DNA of 64,000 nucleotides from Rhodobacteraceae bacterium XHP0102. GTDB taxonomy: Bacteria > Pseudomonadota > Alphaproteobacteria > Rhodobacterales > Rhodobacteraceae. The notes under the pieces are model-generated. The model had not been told where the DNA came from and ran no database searches. It was given only the letters and a program-made list of their open reading frames with translations. Below, piece after piece: positions 53,310 to 62,616 of the stretch; positions within the stretch are counted from its first letter, which is position 1; every line of letters starts with the position of its first letter. A program made the translations under genes and the position numbers. The DNA lies in NCBI GenBank assembly GCA_025751475.1, contig JAOWLD010000004.1:1-64000 (forward strand), written 5' to 3'.

Positions 53310-54817
53310 TCATGCCCCGATTGGGCGATCCACGCCTGCTTGCCTGTCTTGCAGGGGGTATTGCGGCCCTTGGTCTCGCGCCTTTTAACATTGTGATTGC
53401 CACGCCTGTCGGGTTTGCGGGCTTGATGTTCTTTGCCTGTCAGGCAGTCGGGCCTAGGGCGGCGGCAGCGATCGGATTTTGGGGTGGCTTTGGTTATTTT
53501 CTGGTGGCCCTGCATTGGATTGTAGAGCCATTTTTGGTTCATGCGGCGCAAGAGGGGTGGATGGCACCTTTTGCCTTGCTTGGCCTTGCCGCAGGTCTGG
53601 CCTTATTCGTTGCAGCGCCACTAGGGGCGGCCGCCGTGCTGCGCGCGCGGTTCTCCCTTAACCTGCCACAGTTCCTTGGGCTGATGATTTTGGCGCTGTC
53701 TATCGGGGAATATGCGCGCGCCTATGTCTTGACGGGGTTTCCATGGGCGATGGTGGGCCACGCCCTCATCGGCTCAAATTTGCGGATGCTTGCGGCCATT
53801 ATTGGCGGGCATGGGATGGGGTTGATCCTACTGATTTTAGCGGCGCTCTGGAGCTATTGCCTTGTGCGCAAAAAATGGTCACTCGGGGGTGCAGGCGTGA
53901 TTGTGGCCCTCGCGGTTTGGGCCTTGTATCCCGCGCCCCTTGCCCCCGTTGCGGGGGCAGATGCGCCGCTTGTGCGTGTCATTCAACCCAATGCGGCACA
54001 GGATCAAAAATGGCGTCCCGAGATGAAAGCCTTTTTCAACGACCGCATCGTTGATCTTACCGCATTGCCTGTCCGCAGCGCGCCGCAGGCCCGTCCTGAT
54101 CTGGTGCTTTACCCCGAAACGGTCTTGACCTCGCTTTTGGAAAATACCGAAACGATACGCCGTGATTTGGCCGAAGCAGCGGGCGGTGGGATGTTGTTTT
54201 TGGGTGTGCAGCGCCTTGATGGAGCGGCCGCGTTCAATTCTTTGGTGGTTGTGGACCCAAGCGGGGCGGTTACGGCCACATATGACAAACACCATCTTGT
54301 GCCATTTGGCGAATATATGCCCTCGCAAAACCTCGCACGTGAATTCGGGCTATATGGCTTGGCCAATCGCATGGGGCTGAGTTTTTCATCGGGTGCAGGC
54401 CCGCAAGCCCTTACCTTGAATTCTGGGTTAGGCAGGGTGTTCCCGATGGTCTGCTATGAAGCGATTTTCCCGCGGTATATCTCGCAAATTGCCCGTCCTG
54501 ATTGGATGTTTCACGCCACCAATGATGCATGGTTCGGGAAGTTTTCGGGCCCCTATCAACATCTGGCTTTGTTGCAGCTGCGCGCGACAGAGCAGGGCTT
54601 GCCCGTTCTGCGTGCTGCCAACACAGGTGTGAGCGCGGTGATTGACGCGCGCGGGGTCGTTTTGTCTGCCTTGCCAATGGGGGAGATGGGCGTGATTGAC
54701 GCAAGGCTACCTCCGCCGCTGCCGCCAACCTTTTATGCGCGGTTTGGCGATTGGGCCTATCTGGTGATGCTTTTGGGTGTGTCTGGCATATTTTTGCCAC
54801 GGCGGCGCATGGATTAG
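53306..54817 (+). CDS. lnt: Apolipoprotein N-acyltransferase
   Basis: Lnt adds the third acyl chain to lipoproteins in the inner membrane. The 503-residue protein has about seven N-terminal hydrophobic segments to residue 210, a periplasmic nitrilase domain with the triad Glu271 (LYPETVLTS), Lys328 (YDKHHLVPFGEY) and Cys383 (MVCYEAIFP), and a C-terminal TM. The GTG at 53306 overlaps the corC stop; an ATG two codons later is an equal choice. It would process the two local lipoproteins as well. Confidence 0.93.
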   Translation: MIMPRLGDPRLLACLAGGIAALGLAPFNIVIATPVGFAGLMFFACQAVGPRAAAAIGFWGGFGYFLVALHWIVEPFLVHAAQEGWMAPFALLGLAAGLALFVAAPLGAAAVLRARFSLNLPQFLGLMILALSIGEYARAYVLTGFPWAMVGHALIGSNLRMLAAIIGGHGMGLILLILAALWSYCLVRKKWSLGGAGVIVALAVWALYPAPLAPVAGADAPLVRVIQPNAAQDQKWRPEMKAFFNDRIVDLTALPVRSAPQARPDLVLYPETVLTSLLENTETIRRDLAEAAGGGMLFLGVQRLDGAAAFNSLVVVDPSGAVTATYDKHHLVPFGEYMPSQNLAREFGLYGLANRMGLSFSSGAGPQALTLNSGLGRVFPMVCYEAIFPRYISQIARPDWMFHATNDAWFGKFSGPYQHLALLQLRATEQGLPVLRAANTGVSAVIDARGVVLSALPMGEMGVIDARLPPPLPPTFYARFGDWAYLVMLLGVSGIFLPRRRMD

Positions 54818-54860
54818 GTTGAACCTCTGCGCGCTTGGCGCTAAGGACACGCAATCTTGG

Positions 54861-54907
54861 CCCCACAACGGCTTCCTGACGTGGCGGCTTTACCCTCAAT
54901 GGAGCAC
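54861..54907 (+). promoter_or_regulatory. SAM-SAH riboswitch before metK
   Basis: The stretch CCCACAACGGCTTCCTGACG (from 54862) with GTGG at 54881 and AATGGAGCA ending at 54906 matches the SAM/SAH riboswitch consensus. CCAC / GTGG forms stem P1. GCUUC (54871-54875) can pair with GGAGC (54901-54905), the ribosome site, as the pseudoknot. Ligand binding would hide the metK start. The class is known mainly from Rhodobacterales metK leaders. Confidence 0.9.
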
Positions 54908-54912
54908 TTATC

Positions 54913-56094
54913 ATGTCCCGTAAGCACTATGTTTTCACCTCCGAATCCGTTTCGGAAGGTCATCCAGATAAAGTATGTGATCGCATTTCCGATGCGGTTT
55001 TGGACGCGTTTCTGTCCGAGGAGCCTGAGGCGCGCGTTGCTTGCGAGACATTCGCCACGACAAATCGCGTTGTGATTGGTGGTGAGGTTGGTCTGTCCAA
55101 CCAAGATAAGCTGCGTGATTACATGGGGCGTATCGAAGATATCGCCCGCGATTGTATCCGCGACATTGGGTATGAGCAGGATAAATTCCACTGGAAAACC
55201 TGTGAGATCACCAATCTGTTGCACGAGCAATCCGCCCATATTGCCCAAGGCGTTGATGCCTCAGGCGACAAGGATGAAGGCGCAGGCGACCAAGGGATCA
55301 TGTTTGGCTTTGCCACCAATGAAACCCCTGACCTGATGCCCGCGCCGATCCAATATTCCCATGCGATCCTGCGCCGTTTGGCTGAAGCGCGCAAATCGGG
55401 CGCGGCCCCGCAGCTTGGCCCAGATGCGAAATCGCAGCTGTCTGTGCGCTATGAGGATGGCAAACCGGTTGAGATCACCTCGCTGGTTCTTTCCACCCAG
55501 CATTTGGACGAAAGCATGACCTCCGCCGATGTGCGCGATTTGGTCGAGCCTTATATCCGCGAGGTGCTGCCAGAGGGGTGGCTGACCGCCGCCACCGAAT
55601 GGCACGTGAACCCAACGGGTAAATTTGTCATTGGTGGCCCTGATGGCGATGCGGGCCTGACAGGGCGCAAGATTATCGTAGACACCTATGGTGGCGCGGC
55701 CCCGCATGGCGGCGGTGCGTTCTCGGGCAAAGATCCGACCAAGGTGGATCGCTCTGCTGCTTATGCCGCGCGCTATTTGGCGAAGAACGTGGTGGCCGCT
55801 GGTTTGGCGGATCGTTGCACCATTCAGCTGTCTTATGCGATTGGCGTGGCCAAGCCTTTGTCGATCTATGCCGACACCCATGGCACGGGCCATGTGGATG
55901 AGGCCGCGATTGAGCGCGCTGTGGCGCAGGCGATGAACCTGACCCCGCGGGGCATCCGCACACATTTGGGGTTGAACAAGCCAATCTTCCAGCGCACCGC
56001 CGCCTATGGCCATTTCGGCCGCGCACCTGAGGCAGATGGCGGCTTCTCGTGGGAGCGCACCGATCTGGTCGATGCGATCAAATCCGCGCTCTAG
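54913..56094 (+). CDS. metK: S-adenosylmethionine synthetase
   Basis: MetK makes SAM from methionine and ATP. The 393-residue protein has [32 protein letters not shown] and the P-loop-like [20 protein letters not shown], all diagnostic; length is near the 384 of E. coli. A SAM-SAH riboswitch overlapping its ribosome site gives product feedback. It is followed by trmB, a SAM user, with a hairpin in the 56-base gap. Confidence 0.97.
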   Translation: MSRKHYVFTSESVSEGHPDKVCDRISDAVLDAFLSEEPEARVACETFATTNRVVIGGEVGLSNQDKLRDYMGRIEDIARDCIRDIGYEQDKFHWKTCEITNLLHEQSAHIAQGVDASGDKDEGAGDQGIMFGFATNETPDLMPAPIQYSHAILRRLAEARKSGAAPQLGPDAKSQLSVRYEDGKPVEITSLVLSTQHLDESMTSADVRDLVEPYIREVLPEGWLTAATEWHVNPTGKFVIGGPDGDAGLTGRKIIVDTYGGAAPHGGGAFSGKDPTKVDRSAAYAARYLAKNVVAAGLADRCTIQLSYAIGVAKPLSIYADTHGTGHVDEAAIERAVAQAMNLTPRGIRTHLGLNKPIFQRTAAYGHFGRAPEADGGFSWERTDLVDAIKSAL

Positions 56095-56116
56095 GTATCT
56101 TTAAATGATTGGAGGT

Positions 56117-56139
56117 GGCCCTGACCCATGGTCGGGGCC
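56117..56139 (+). terminator. 10-bp hairpin between metK and trmB
   Basis: GGCCCTGACC (56117-56126) pairs with GGTCGGGGCC (56130-56139), with one U-G wobble and a 3-base CAT loop, then GTTTC. It is very stable but lacks a T tract; it may attenuate trmB or protect the metK mRNA end. Confidence 0.5.
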
Positions 56140-56150
56140 GTTTCACGCGC

Positions 56151-56852
56151 ATGACCAATGAAAGACCCCACCGCAATTTCTATGGCCGCCGCAAAGGGCA
56201 CAACTTGCGCGACAGCCAAGAAGCCTATTTGGCGCAGGACTTGGCCAAGCTTCGTCCTGGCGCGGTGGATTGGGACGAGAACCCAAACCGCACGCCGCTT
56301 GATCTTGAGGCGCTTTTTTGCGGGCGGGACGTTTGGCTTGAGATTGGCTTTGGCGGGGGCGAGCATATGGTGCATCAGGCCGCCCTCAACCCTGATATTG
56401 GCTTCATTGGGTGTGAGCCATACATCAATGGCGTGGCCATGCTGCTGGGCAAGATCCGCAAAAGTGGCGTGACGAACTTGCGCGTTTTTCCGGGCGATGT
56501 GCGCGATATGTTTGACGTGCTGCCCGATGCGTCTATTGCACGGGCGTTTCTCCTCTATCCCGACCCATGGCCCAAGAAGCGCCATCACCGCCGCCGTTTC
56601 GTGACGCCCGAGCATTTGGAGCCTTTGGCGCGTGTGCTGAAACCTGGCGCGATCTTTCGCGTGGTAACCGACATTCCCGACTATGTCCGCCAAACCCTGG
56701 AGGAGGTTCCCAAGGCGGGGTTTGATTGGTTGGCCGAAGGGCCAGAGGATTGGCGCAAACCCTGGGGCGATTGGATTTCCACCCGTTACGAACAAAAAGC
56801 CCTGCGTGAGGGGCGCACACCGCATTACCTGACTTTCCGCCGTTGGGGGTGA
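56151..56852 (+). CDS. trmB: tRNA (guanine-46-N7)-methyltransferase
   Basis: TrmB makes m7G46 in tRNA using SAM. The 233-residue protein has RNFYGRRKGHNL, VWLEIGFGGGEH (motif I), GCEPYINGVAMLL and FLLYPDPWPKKRHHRRRFVT, the TrmB signature. ATG 56151 (MTNERPHRNFYG) follows the family start; the frame upstream covers the hairpin. It follows metK and could be cotranscribed with it. Confidence 0.94.
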   Translation: MTNERPHRNFYGRRKGHNLRDSQEAYLAQDLAKLRPGAVDWDENPNRTPLDLEALFCGRDVWLEIGFGGGEHMVHQAALNPDIGFIGCEPYINGVAMLLGKIRKSGVTNLRVFPGDVRDMFDVLPDASIARAFLLYPDPWPKKRHHRRRFVTPEHLEPLARVLKPGAIFRVVTDIPDYVRQTLEEVPKAGFDWLAEGPEDWRKPWGDWISTRYEQKALREGRTPHYLTFRRWG

Positions 56853-56929
56853 GCGGTCCCAAAGCCTGTGGACGCGCGCGCGCGCTGCGGCTATCACGAC
56901 ACCCAAGTTGATCTACAAGGAATGTGCGA

Positions 56930-58282
56930 ATGTCGGCCCACGGAAAACCTGTTGCGATGGAGGCCCAAAAATCGGCGGGGCTTTCGGGTGAGGCGAATGT
57001 GCCAGGGGACAAGTCTATTTCGCACCGCAGTCTGATTTTTGGCGCAATGGCAATTGGCCAGACCCACATCAAAGGGCTGCTTGAGGGTCAAGATGTGCTC
57101 GATACGGCCAAGGCGATGGCCTCTTTCGGGGCGCGCGTTCAACGGTTGGGCGCGGGGGAATGGACCGTTGACGGTGTCGGTGTCGGCGGCTTTGCCGAGC
57201 CTGATCACGTGATTGATTGCGGCAACTCTGGCACAGGCGTGCGCCTGATTATGGGGGCGATGGCGACCACGCCGATCACGGCGACCTTTACAGGCGATGC
57301 CAGCCTCAATAAACGCCCCATGGCGCGGGTGACAGATCCGCTTGCCTTGTTTGGCGCGCAAGCCTTTGGCCGCTCAGGCGGACGTTTGCCAATGACGATT
57401 GTGGGCGCAGAAACGCCAGTGCCTGTGCGCTACACTTTGCCCGTGCCATCGGCACAAGTGAAATCTGCGGTTCTCTTGGCGGGTCTAAATGTGCGCGGTC
57501 AAACCGTTGTGATAGAGGCGGAAGCGACCCGCGACCATACCGAGCGGATGTTGGCGGGCTTTGGTGCGGATATTCGCACCGAGGACACCGATGAAGGCCG
57601 CGTGATCACGCTGCAAGGGCAGCCGAATTTGCGCCCGCAAGATATCACTGTGCCGCGTGATCCCTCCTCGGCGGCCTTCCCGATTTGCGCGGCGCTGATC
57701 ACGGAAGGTTCAGACGTATTGGTGCCAAATATTGGCCTGAACCCCACCCGCGCGGGTCTTTTTGAGACGCTGATCGAGATGGGCGCCGATTTGACCTATG
57801 AGAATATTCGCGATGAAGGGGGCGAGCCTATGGCCGATATCCGTGCCCGCTTCTCGCCTAATCTGAAAGGGGTCGAAGTGCCGCCTGAGCGCGCCGCAAG
57901 CATGATTGACGAATATCCGATCTTGTCGGTTGTGGCCGCCAATGCCGTGGGCGCGACCGTCATGCGGGGGGTCAAAGAGCTGCGCGTGAAGGAAAGTGAC
58001 CGTATTGATGCCATGGCCACAGGTTTGCGGGCCAATGGGGTTGAGGTGGAGGATGGCCCTGATTGGTGGATTGTGCATGGGCGCGGTGCGGGCGGTGTGA
58101 AGGGTGGTGCGTGTTGCGCCACGCATTTGGACCACCGCATTGCAATGTCATTCCTCTGTCTGGGGCTGTCGACACAAAATCCCGTTGGGATTGACGATGG
58201 TGGACCGATTACCACATCCTTCCCGATCTTCATTGATCTGATGCGTGGTCTTGGGGCCAAACTGGGTGAGGTCGGCGCGTGA
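56930..58282 (+). CDS. aroA: 3-phosphoshikimate 1-carboxyvinyltransferase (EPSP synthase)
   Basis: AroA joins shikimate-3-phosphate and PEP in aromatic amino acid synthesis. The 450-residue protein has [35 protein letters not shown] and [13 protein letters not shown], with [20 protein letters not shown] near the end. In [11 protein letters not shown] the residues follow the class II (glyphosate-tolerant) type more than class I, though I cannot confirm this without alignment. ATG 56930 follows AAGGA at 8 bases. It overlaps cmk by GTGA. Confidence 0.95.
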   Translation: MSAHGKPVAMEAQKSAGLSGEANVPGDKSISHRSLIFGAMAIGQTHIKGLLEGQDVLDTAKAMASFGARVQRLGAGEWTVDGVGVGGFAEPDHVIDCGNSGTGVRLIMGAMATTPITATFTGDASLNKRPMARVTDPLALFGAQAFGRSGGRLPMTIVGAETPVPVRYTLPVPSAQVKSAVLLAGLNVRGQTVVIEAEATRDHTERMLAGFGADIRTEDTDEGRVITLQGQPNLRPQDITVPRDPSSAAFPICAALITEGSDVLVPNIGLNPTRAGLFETLIEMGADLTYENIRDEGGEPMADIRARFSPNLKGVEVPPERAASMIDEYPILSVVAANAVGATVMRGVKELRVKESDRIDAMATGLRANGVEVEDGPDWWIVHGRGAGGVKGGACCATHLDHRIAMSFLCLGLSTQNPVGIDDGGPITTSFPIFIDLMRGLGAKLGEVGA

Positions 58283-58875
58283 TCTTTACGGTCGCGATTG
58301 ACGGGCCCGCGGCCGCGGGCAAGGGCACGATCAGCCGCCGTTTGGCGGATCAATTTGGCTTTGCATATCTCGACACAGGGCTTCTTTATCGTGCGGTTGG
58401 GGCGAAAGTGGCCGATGGGGTTGAACCCGCTAAAGCGGCTGAGACTCTTCGCGCGGCGGATCTTACCCGCGATGATCTGCGCAGCCATATCGCAGGGCAG
58501 GCCGCCTCCAAGGTGGCCGTGATCCCTGAGGTGCGCCGTGCCCTTGTGCAATTTCAGCGCGATTTTGCCCGCCAATCTGGTGGGGCTGTTCTGGATGGGC
58601 GGGATATTGGGACGGTGATTTGTCCTGATGCCGATCTGAAGTTTTTTATCACCGCCCGCCCCGAAGTGCGCGCGCATCGCCGCTATTTGGAACTTGGCGG
58701 GGATGAGGCGCAGATTCTCAATGAAATCATTGAGCGCGACAGCCGCGATATGTCCCGCGCCGATGCGCCCCTACGCGCCGCAGACGATGCAGTGGTGATT
58801 GACACCAGTGATTTGGGCATCGAGGCCGCCGTGGCCGAAGCAGCGGTCCATGTCACCGCGCGTCTCGGGGGGTGA
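58279..58875 (+). CDS. cmk: Cytidylate kinase
   Basis: Cmk phosphorylates CMP and dCMP. The 198-residue protein has P-loop GPAAAGKGT at 9-17, [35 protein letters not shown] and a short LID. It is slightly shorter than the E. coli enzyme (227). The start is GTG, overlapping the aroA stop. The aroA-cmk-rpsA order is conserved across proteobacteria. Confidence 0.95.
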   Translation: MIFTVAIDGPAAAGKGTISRRLADQFGFAYLDTGLLYRAVGAKVADGVEPAKAAETLRAADLTRDDLRSHIAGQAASKVAVIPEVRRALVQFQRDFARQSGGAVLDGRDIGTVICPDADLKFFITARPEVRAHRRYLELGGDEAQILNEIIERDSRDMSRADAPLRAADDAVVIDTSDLGIEAAVAEAAVHVTARLGG

Positions 58876-58897
58876 GCGAAAAAACCCGTTAAAACCC

Positions 58898-58926
58898 TTG
58901 TCATACAGGCGCATTGACTGTATGTG
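58898..58926 (+). promoter_or_regulatory. Promoter candidate with embedded inverted repeat before rpsA
   Basis: TTGTCA (58898-58903), 17 bases, TATGTG (58921-58926). A perfect repeat CATACAG (58902-58908) / CTGTATG (58918-58924) overlaps both hexamers, so a bound protein would block polymerase; alternatively it is an RNA stem from cmk read-through. Confidence 0.4.
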
Positions 58927-58965
58927 CCACGCAATCAAGCAGGCGATCAGCGCTTCGGATTATGC

Positions 58966-58988
58966 AGGGTCGGGATTCCACCGACCCT
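58966..58988 (+). promoter_or_regulatory. rpsA leader hairpin
   Basis: AGGGTCGG (58966-58973) pairs perfectly with CCGACCCT (58981-58988) around GATTCCA, then TATTGCATTTCC. A second small stem (TGCGG / CCGCA) lies near 59031-59046. Both lie in the 208-base cmk-rpsA gap. S1 autoregulates its translation through leader structure in E. coli; the parallel is inference. Confidence 0.45.
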
Positions 58989-59083
58989 TATTGCATTTCC
59001 AAAGACGGATCGAAAATGAAACCAAAGACCTGCGGAGACAACCGCATGGCCCGAATAGCTCTATGAAAAGGAACTGAATTTAT

Positions 59084-60763
59084 ATGTGCGCTAAAGCAAC
59101 TATGGAAGAATTCGAAGCCCTTCTGAACGAAAGCTTCGAGGTCGACACCCCCGCAGAAGGTGCGGTTGTCACGGGTAAGGTTATCGCCATCGAAGCGGGC
59201 CAAGCCATTATTGATGTGGGCTACAAAATGGAAGGCCGCATCGACCTGAAAGAATTCGCAAATCCTGGCGAGGCCCCCGAAATCGCAGTTGGCGATGAGG
59301 TCGAGGTTTACTTGCGCAATGTGGAAAACGCGCGCGGCGAAGCGGTTCTGAGCCGCGAAATGGCCCGCCGCGAGGCCGCATGGGATCGCTTGGAAAAAGC
59401 ATATGCCGCAGAAGAGCGTGTCGATGGCGCAATCTTTGGCCGTGTTAAAGGTGGCTTCACAGTTGATCTGGGCGGTGCCGTTGCCTTCTTGCCTGGCTCA
59501 CAGGTTGACGTGCGCCCTGTGCGCGATGCAGGACCGCTGATGGGTCTTAAGCAGCCTTTCCAAATCCTGAAAATGGATCGCCGCCGTGGCAACATCGTTG
59601 TCTCGCGCCGTGCGATCCTTGAGGAAAGCCGCGCCGAGCAGCGCGCCGAAGTGATCGGCAAGCTGGCTGAAGGCGATATCGTTGATGGCGTTGTCAAGAA
59701 CATCACCGAATATGGTGCCTTTGTCGATCTGGGTGGTGTAGACGGCCTCTTGCACGTCACCGATATGGCGTGGCGCCGTGTCAATGATCCCAAAGAGGTT
59801 CTCACCATCGGTGAGACCGTGAAGGTTCAGGTGATCAAGATCAACAAAGACACCCACCGCATCAGCCTTGGTATGAAGCAACTGTTGGATGATCCATGGG
59901 ATTCCGTTGAAGCGAAATTCCCGTTGGAGTCTGTCCACATGGGCCGCGTGACAAACATCACCGATTACGGTGCCTTCGTTGAACTGGAGCCAGGTGTTGA
60001 AGGTCTGGTGCACGTGTCTGAGATGTCTTGGACAAAGAAAAACGTGCATCCTGGCAAGATCGTTTCCACGAGCCAAGAAGTCGAAGTCATGGTTCTGGAA
60101 ATCGACAGCTCCAAACGCCGCGTGTCTCTTGGTCTCAAGCAGACCATGCGCAACCCATGGGAAGTCTTCGCGGAGAGCCACCCTGTTAACACGCCTGTTG
60201 AGGGTGAAATCAAGAACATCACCGAGTTCGGTTTGTTCATCGGCCTCGACAATGACATTGACGGCATGGTTCACCTGTCTGACCTGACATGGGAAGGCCG
60301 TGGCGAGGACGTGATTGGCGATTACCGCAAAGGCGATATGGTCAAAGCCGTTGTCACCGAAGTTGACGTTGAGAAGGAGCGTATCTCGCTCTCGATCAAA
60401 GCAGTTGATGGCGACCCGTTCGCAGATGCCGTTGGCGGCGTGAAGCGCGGCTCGGTGATCACTGTTGTTGTGACTTCGGTCGAAGAAGGCGGTCTGGAAG
60501 TCGAATATGAGGGCATGAAATCCTTCATTCGCCGCTCTGACCTCAGCCGTGACCGTGGTGATCAGCGTCCTGACCGTTTCTCGGTCGGTGACAAGATCGA
60601 TGTGCGCGTGACCAATATTGATGCGAAGACCCGCAAGCTGGGCCTCTCGATCAAAGCGCGTGAAATCGCGGAAGAAAAAGAAGCGGTTGAGCAGTATGGC
60701 TCCTCCGATTCTGGTGCAAGCTTGGGTGATATCTTGGGCGCCGCGCTGAACAAAGATGATTAA
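59084..60763 (+). CDS. rpsA: 30S ribosomal protein S1
   Basis: S1 (bS1) unfolds and delivers mRNA to the ribosome. The 559-residue protein begins MCAKATMEEFEALLNESFEV and contains six S1 OB repeats; the later ones are seen as ITEYGAFVDLGGVDGLLHVT, ITDYGAFVELEPGVEGLVHV and ITEFGLFIGLDNDIDGMVHL. This is the full alphaproteobacterial length. AAAAGGAA precedes the ATG. It follows cmk as usual and is ended by a strong terminator. Confidence 0.97.
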   Translation: MCAKATMEEFEALLNESFEVDTPAEGAVVTGKVIAIEAGQAIIDVGYKMEGRIDLKEFANPGEAPEIAVGDEVEVYLRNVENARGEAVLSREMARREAAWDRLEKAYAAEERVDGAIFGRVKGGFTVDLGGAVAFLPGSQVDVRPVRDAGPLMGLKQPFQILKMDRRRGNIVVSRRAILEESRAEQRAEVIGKLAEGDIVDGVVKNITEYGAFVDLGGVDGLLHVTDMAWRRVNDPKEVLTIGETVKVQVIKINKDTHRISLGMKQLLDDPWDSVEAKFPLESVHMGRVTNITDYGAFVELEPGVEGLVHVSEMSWTKKNVHPGKIVSTSQEVEVMVLEIDSSKRRVSLGLKQTMRNPWEVFAESHPVNTPVEGEIKNITEFGLFIGLDNDIDGMVHLSDLTWEGRGEDVIGDYRKGDMVKAVVTEVDVEKERISLSIKAVDGDPFADAVGGVKRGSVITVVVTSVEEGGLEVEYEGMKSFIRRSDLSRDRGDQRPDRFSVGDKIDVRVTNIDAKTRKLGLSIKAREIAEEKEAVEQYGSSDSGASLGDILGAALNKDD

Positions 60764-60805
60764 TGATTGCACAGGCCCTGTTTGGGTCTGCGCATAAAAA
60801 AAATC

Positions 60806-60839
60806 GCCCTGCTCTGAAAGGAGCGGGGCTTTTTCTTTT
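60806..60839 (+). terminator. Terminator of rpsA
   Basis: GCCCTGCTC (60806-60814) pairs with GAGCGGGGC (60821-60829), one wobble, around TGAAAG, then TTTTTCTTTT. A clear intrinsic terminator between rpsA and convergent mipZ. Confidence 0.93.
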
Positions 60840-60871
60840 AAAGCTGCATGGTTCTGAGGGCAAAGCCACGT

Positions 60872-61681
60872 CTAGAAACTGACCTCGACATTGGGCAGGC
60901 GCAGATCTTTTATGAGGTCCCGTAATTCCTGCTTGGCGGCGAGGTTGGAGAGGTTCAGCTTATCTACCCCCACCTCTTTGAGATCCAAAAGCGTCAGGCC
61001 TGATGGAAACAGCTCGCGGAAGATCACCCGCTCGGCAAAGCCAGAACTGACACGAAACCCGATGCGTTTGGCCAAAGCCTCCATCGCAGTGCCCACTTTA
61101 CGCTTATTGTGCATTTCTTGCGCGCCGAGGCGATTGCGCAAAACGATCCAATCAAAGGGCTTTAGCCCTGCCTGCGCGCGCATCTTGCGCGAGTGCCAAA
61201 CCATTTCGGAATAAACGCTTGGCCCCGTGATATCGTATGTTTCTGGATCAACGCGGGCCAGAAGGTCAAAATCAACAAAGCTGTCATTCATCGGTGTGAC
61301 CAATGTATCGGCCATGGAATGGGCCACTTGGCTCAGGCGTGTATGCGATCCTGGGCAGTCGATCACGATGAAATCCACCTGCCCCTCCAGTGTCGAAACC
61401 GCCGCAGACAGGCGCTTGTCGAAAATATTTTCACCTTCGGCCAAGGTTGCGGGATCAATCTCGGGCAGGGTCATCAGGATGGGGCAGGCCAAAGCGAGGC
61501 CGCGCTTGTTCATCGTGGCTTGGCGGTTTTCGATGTAGCGGTGAAAACTGCGCTGTCGCAGATCAAGATCAAGACCGCCGACCTTAAAGCCTTCTCGCAC
61601 AAGGGCAGTGGCCACGTGCATAGTCGTGGTGGATTTGCCAGACCCGCCTTTTTCATTCCCAAACACCAGAATATGCGCCAA
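60872..61681 (-). CDS. mipZ: Cell-division positioning ATPase MipZ
   Basis: MipZ forms a polar gradient that confines FtsZ to midcell in alphaproteobacteria, working with ParB at the chromosome origin. The 269-residue ParA/MinD-class protein has the deviant Walker A NEKGGSGKSTTT at 9-20, FIVIDCPGSHTRLSQVAHSM, VTPMNDSFVDFDLLARVDPE and the terminal FRELFPSGLTLLDLKEVGVD, a MipZ hallmark. It stands alone between the rpsA terminator and rpmE. Confidence 0.95.
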   Translation of the reverse strand: MAHILVFGNEKGGSGKSTTTMHVATALVREGFKVGGLDLDLRQRSFHRYIENRQATMNKRGLALACPILMTLPEIDPATLAEGENIFDKRLSAAVSTLEGQVDFIVIDCPGSHTRLSQVAHSMADTLVTPMNDSFVDFDLLARVDPETYDITGPSVYSEMVWHSRKMRAQAGLKPFDWIVLRNRLGAQEMHNKRKVGTAMEALAKRIGFRVSSGFAERVIFRELFPSGLTLLDLKEVGVDKLNLSNLAAKQELRDLIKDLRLPNVEVSF

Positions 61682-61801
61682 ATCGAAACCCCTTTACCGT
61701 CATCCGCACCGTATCTTGTGGGTGCTTTCCATCACGCGCCAATATAGGGGAGGAAGCGGGTGCTGTTAAGCAAGAAAGGCACATAAGTTATGGCTAAAAT
61801 G

Positions 61802-61830
61802 AAAAACACCGCCCCCATGTAGGGGCGGTG
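61802..61830 (-). terminator. Terminator of rplS-rpmE
   Basis: CACCGCCCC (61807-61815) pairs with GGGGCGGTG (61822-61830) around a 6-base loop. Read on the reverse strand the stem is followed by TTTTTC. It lies 27 bases after rpmE. Confidence 0.9.
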
Positions 61831-61856
61831 CATAAAAACCAGACGCGGTTCTCGGC

Positions 61857-62078
61857 TTAGAAACCCAAACCTTCGTATTTCTTTTTGAACTTTGTCACGC
61901 GGCCGCCTGTATCCATCAGACGCGCGCCACCGCCCGTCCATGCAGGATGCACGGAAGGGTCGATATCAAGCGAGAGCGTATCGCCCTCGGAACCCCAAGT
62001 GGATTTCATCTGCACAATCGTGCCATCGGTCATTTTGACATCGATGACGTGGTAATCGGGGTGAATATCTTTTTTCAT
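61857..62078 (-). CDS. rpmE: 50S ribosomal protein L31, cysteine-free type
   Basis: L31 (bL31) bridges the central protuberance to the 30S head. The 73-residue protein [20 protein letters not shown] has no cysteine, so it is the zinc-independent version; [20 protein letters not shown] is the standard C-terminal part. It is 14 bases after rplS, with which it is cotranscribed, and is ended by a terminator. Confidence 0.95.
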   Translation of the reverse strand: MKKDIHPDYHVIDVKMTDGTIVQMKSTWGSEGDTLSLDIDPSVHPAWTGGGARLMDTGGRVTKFKKKYEGLGF

Positions 62079-62092
62079 CGTCTCTGCCCTTC

Positions 62093-62479
62093 TTACGCTT
62101 CGGCGCTGTCGCTGGCGGCGCGATAGTTGGTTTTTTCTGCGATACGCGCAGATTTACCGCGGCGATCCCGCAAGTAATAAAGCTTCGCACGGCGCACACG
62201 ACCGCGGCGGACCACTTCGATCGAGTCGATATTGGTGGAGTAGAGGGGGAATACGCGCTCTACGCCTTCACCAAAGGAAATTTTACGAACAGTGAACGAA
62301 CCTGCGATCCCTTTGCCGTTTTTACGGCTGATGCAAACGCCTTCATACATCTGCACACGAGAACGCGACCCTTCGGTCACCTTAAAGCCAACGCGAATGG
62401 TGTCGCCTGCTTTGAAATCGGGAATGGTTTTCCCGAGGGCGGCAATTTGTTCCGCCTCGATTTGTGCGATAAGATCCAT
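62093..62479 (-). CDS. rplS: 50S ribosomal protein L19
   Basis: L19 (bL19) lies at the 30S-50S interface. The 128-residue protein has [60 protein letters not shown] and [17 protein letters not shown], all standard. AAAGGAG precedes the ATG. In E. coli rplS directly follows trmD; here a 269-base gap with its own structured leader intervenes, so it is probably regulated separately. Confidence 0.97.
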   Translation of the reverse strand: MDLIAQIEAEQIAALGKTIPDFKAGDTIRVGFKVTEGSRSRVQMYEGVCISRKNGKGIAGSFTVRKISFGEGVERVFPLYSTNIDSIEVVRRGRVRRAKLYYLRDRRGKSARIAEKTNYRAASDSAEA

Positions 62480-62539
62480 CGGATCTTCTCCTTTAAATGC
62501 TCGCGGTTTTTTCCGCGAAGGTGTGGTCGCATCTGAGAG

Positions 62540-62616
62540 CTCTGGTCTTCGACCGGATCCACCGTCATCCCATTCGGGGGTGTCCGCCAGAGGTCACGCT
62601 GACTTTCCTCATTGTA
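62540..62616 (-). promoter_or_regulatory. Structured leader and promoter candidate for rplS
   Basis: Within 62480-62748 the reverse strand has TACAAT (62616-62611), a near-consensus -10 without a good -35. Then CTCTGG (62592-62587) pairs with CCAGAG (62545-62540). That stem encloses CACC / GGTG, CCC / GGG and GGTC / GACC hairpins. A further CGCGG / CCGCG stem lies at about 62505-62520 near the ribosome site. A ribosomal-protein leader is possible. Confidence 0.4.

Noticed and set aside
59498-60772. Long reverse open frame (424 codons) opposite rpsA
   Set aside because: It is the shadow of a highly biased, GC-rich ribosomal gene; no family features and no start signal.
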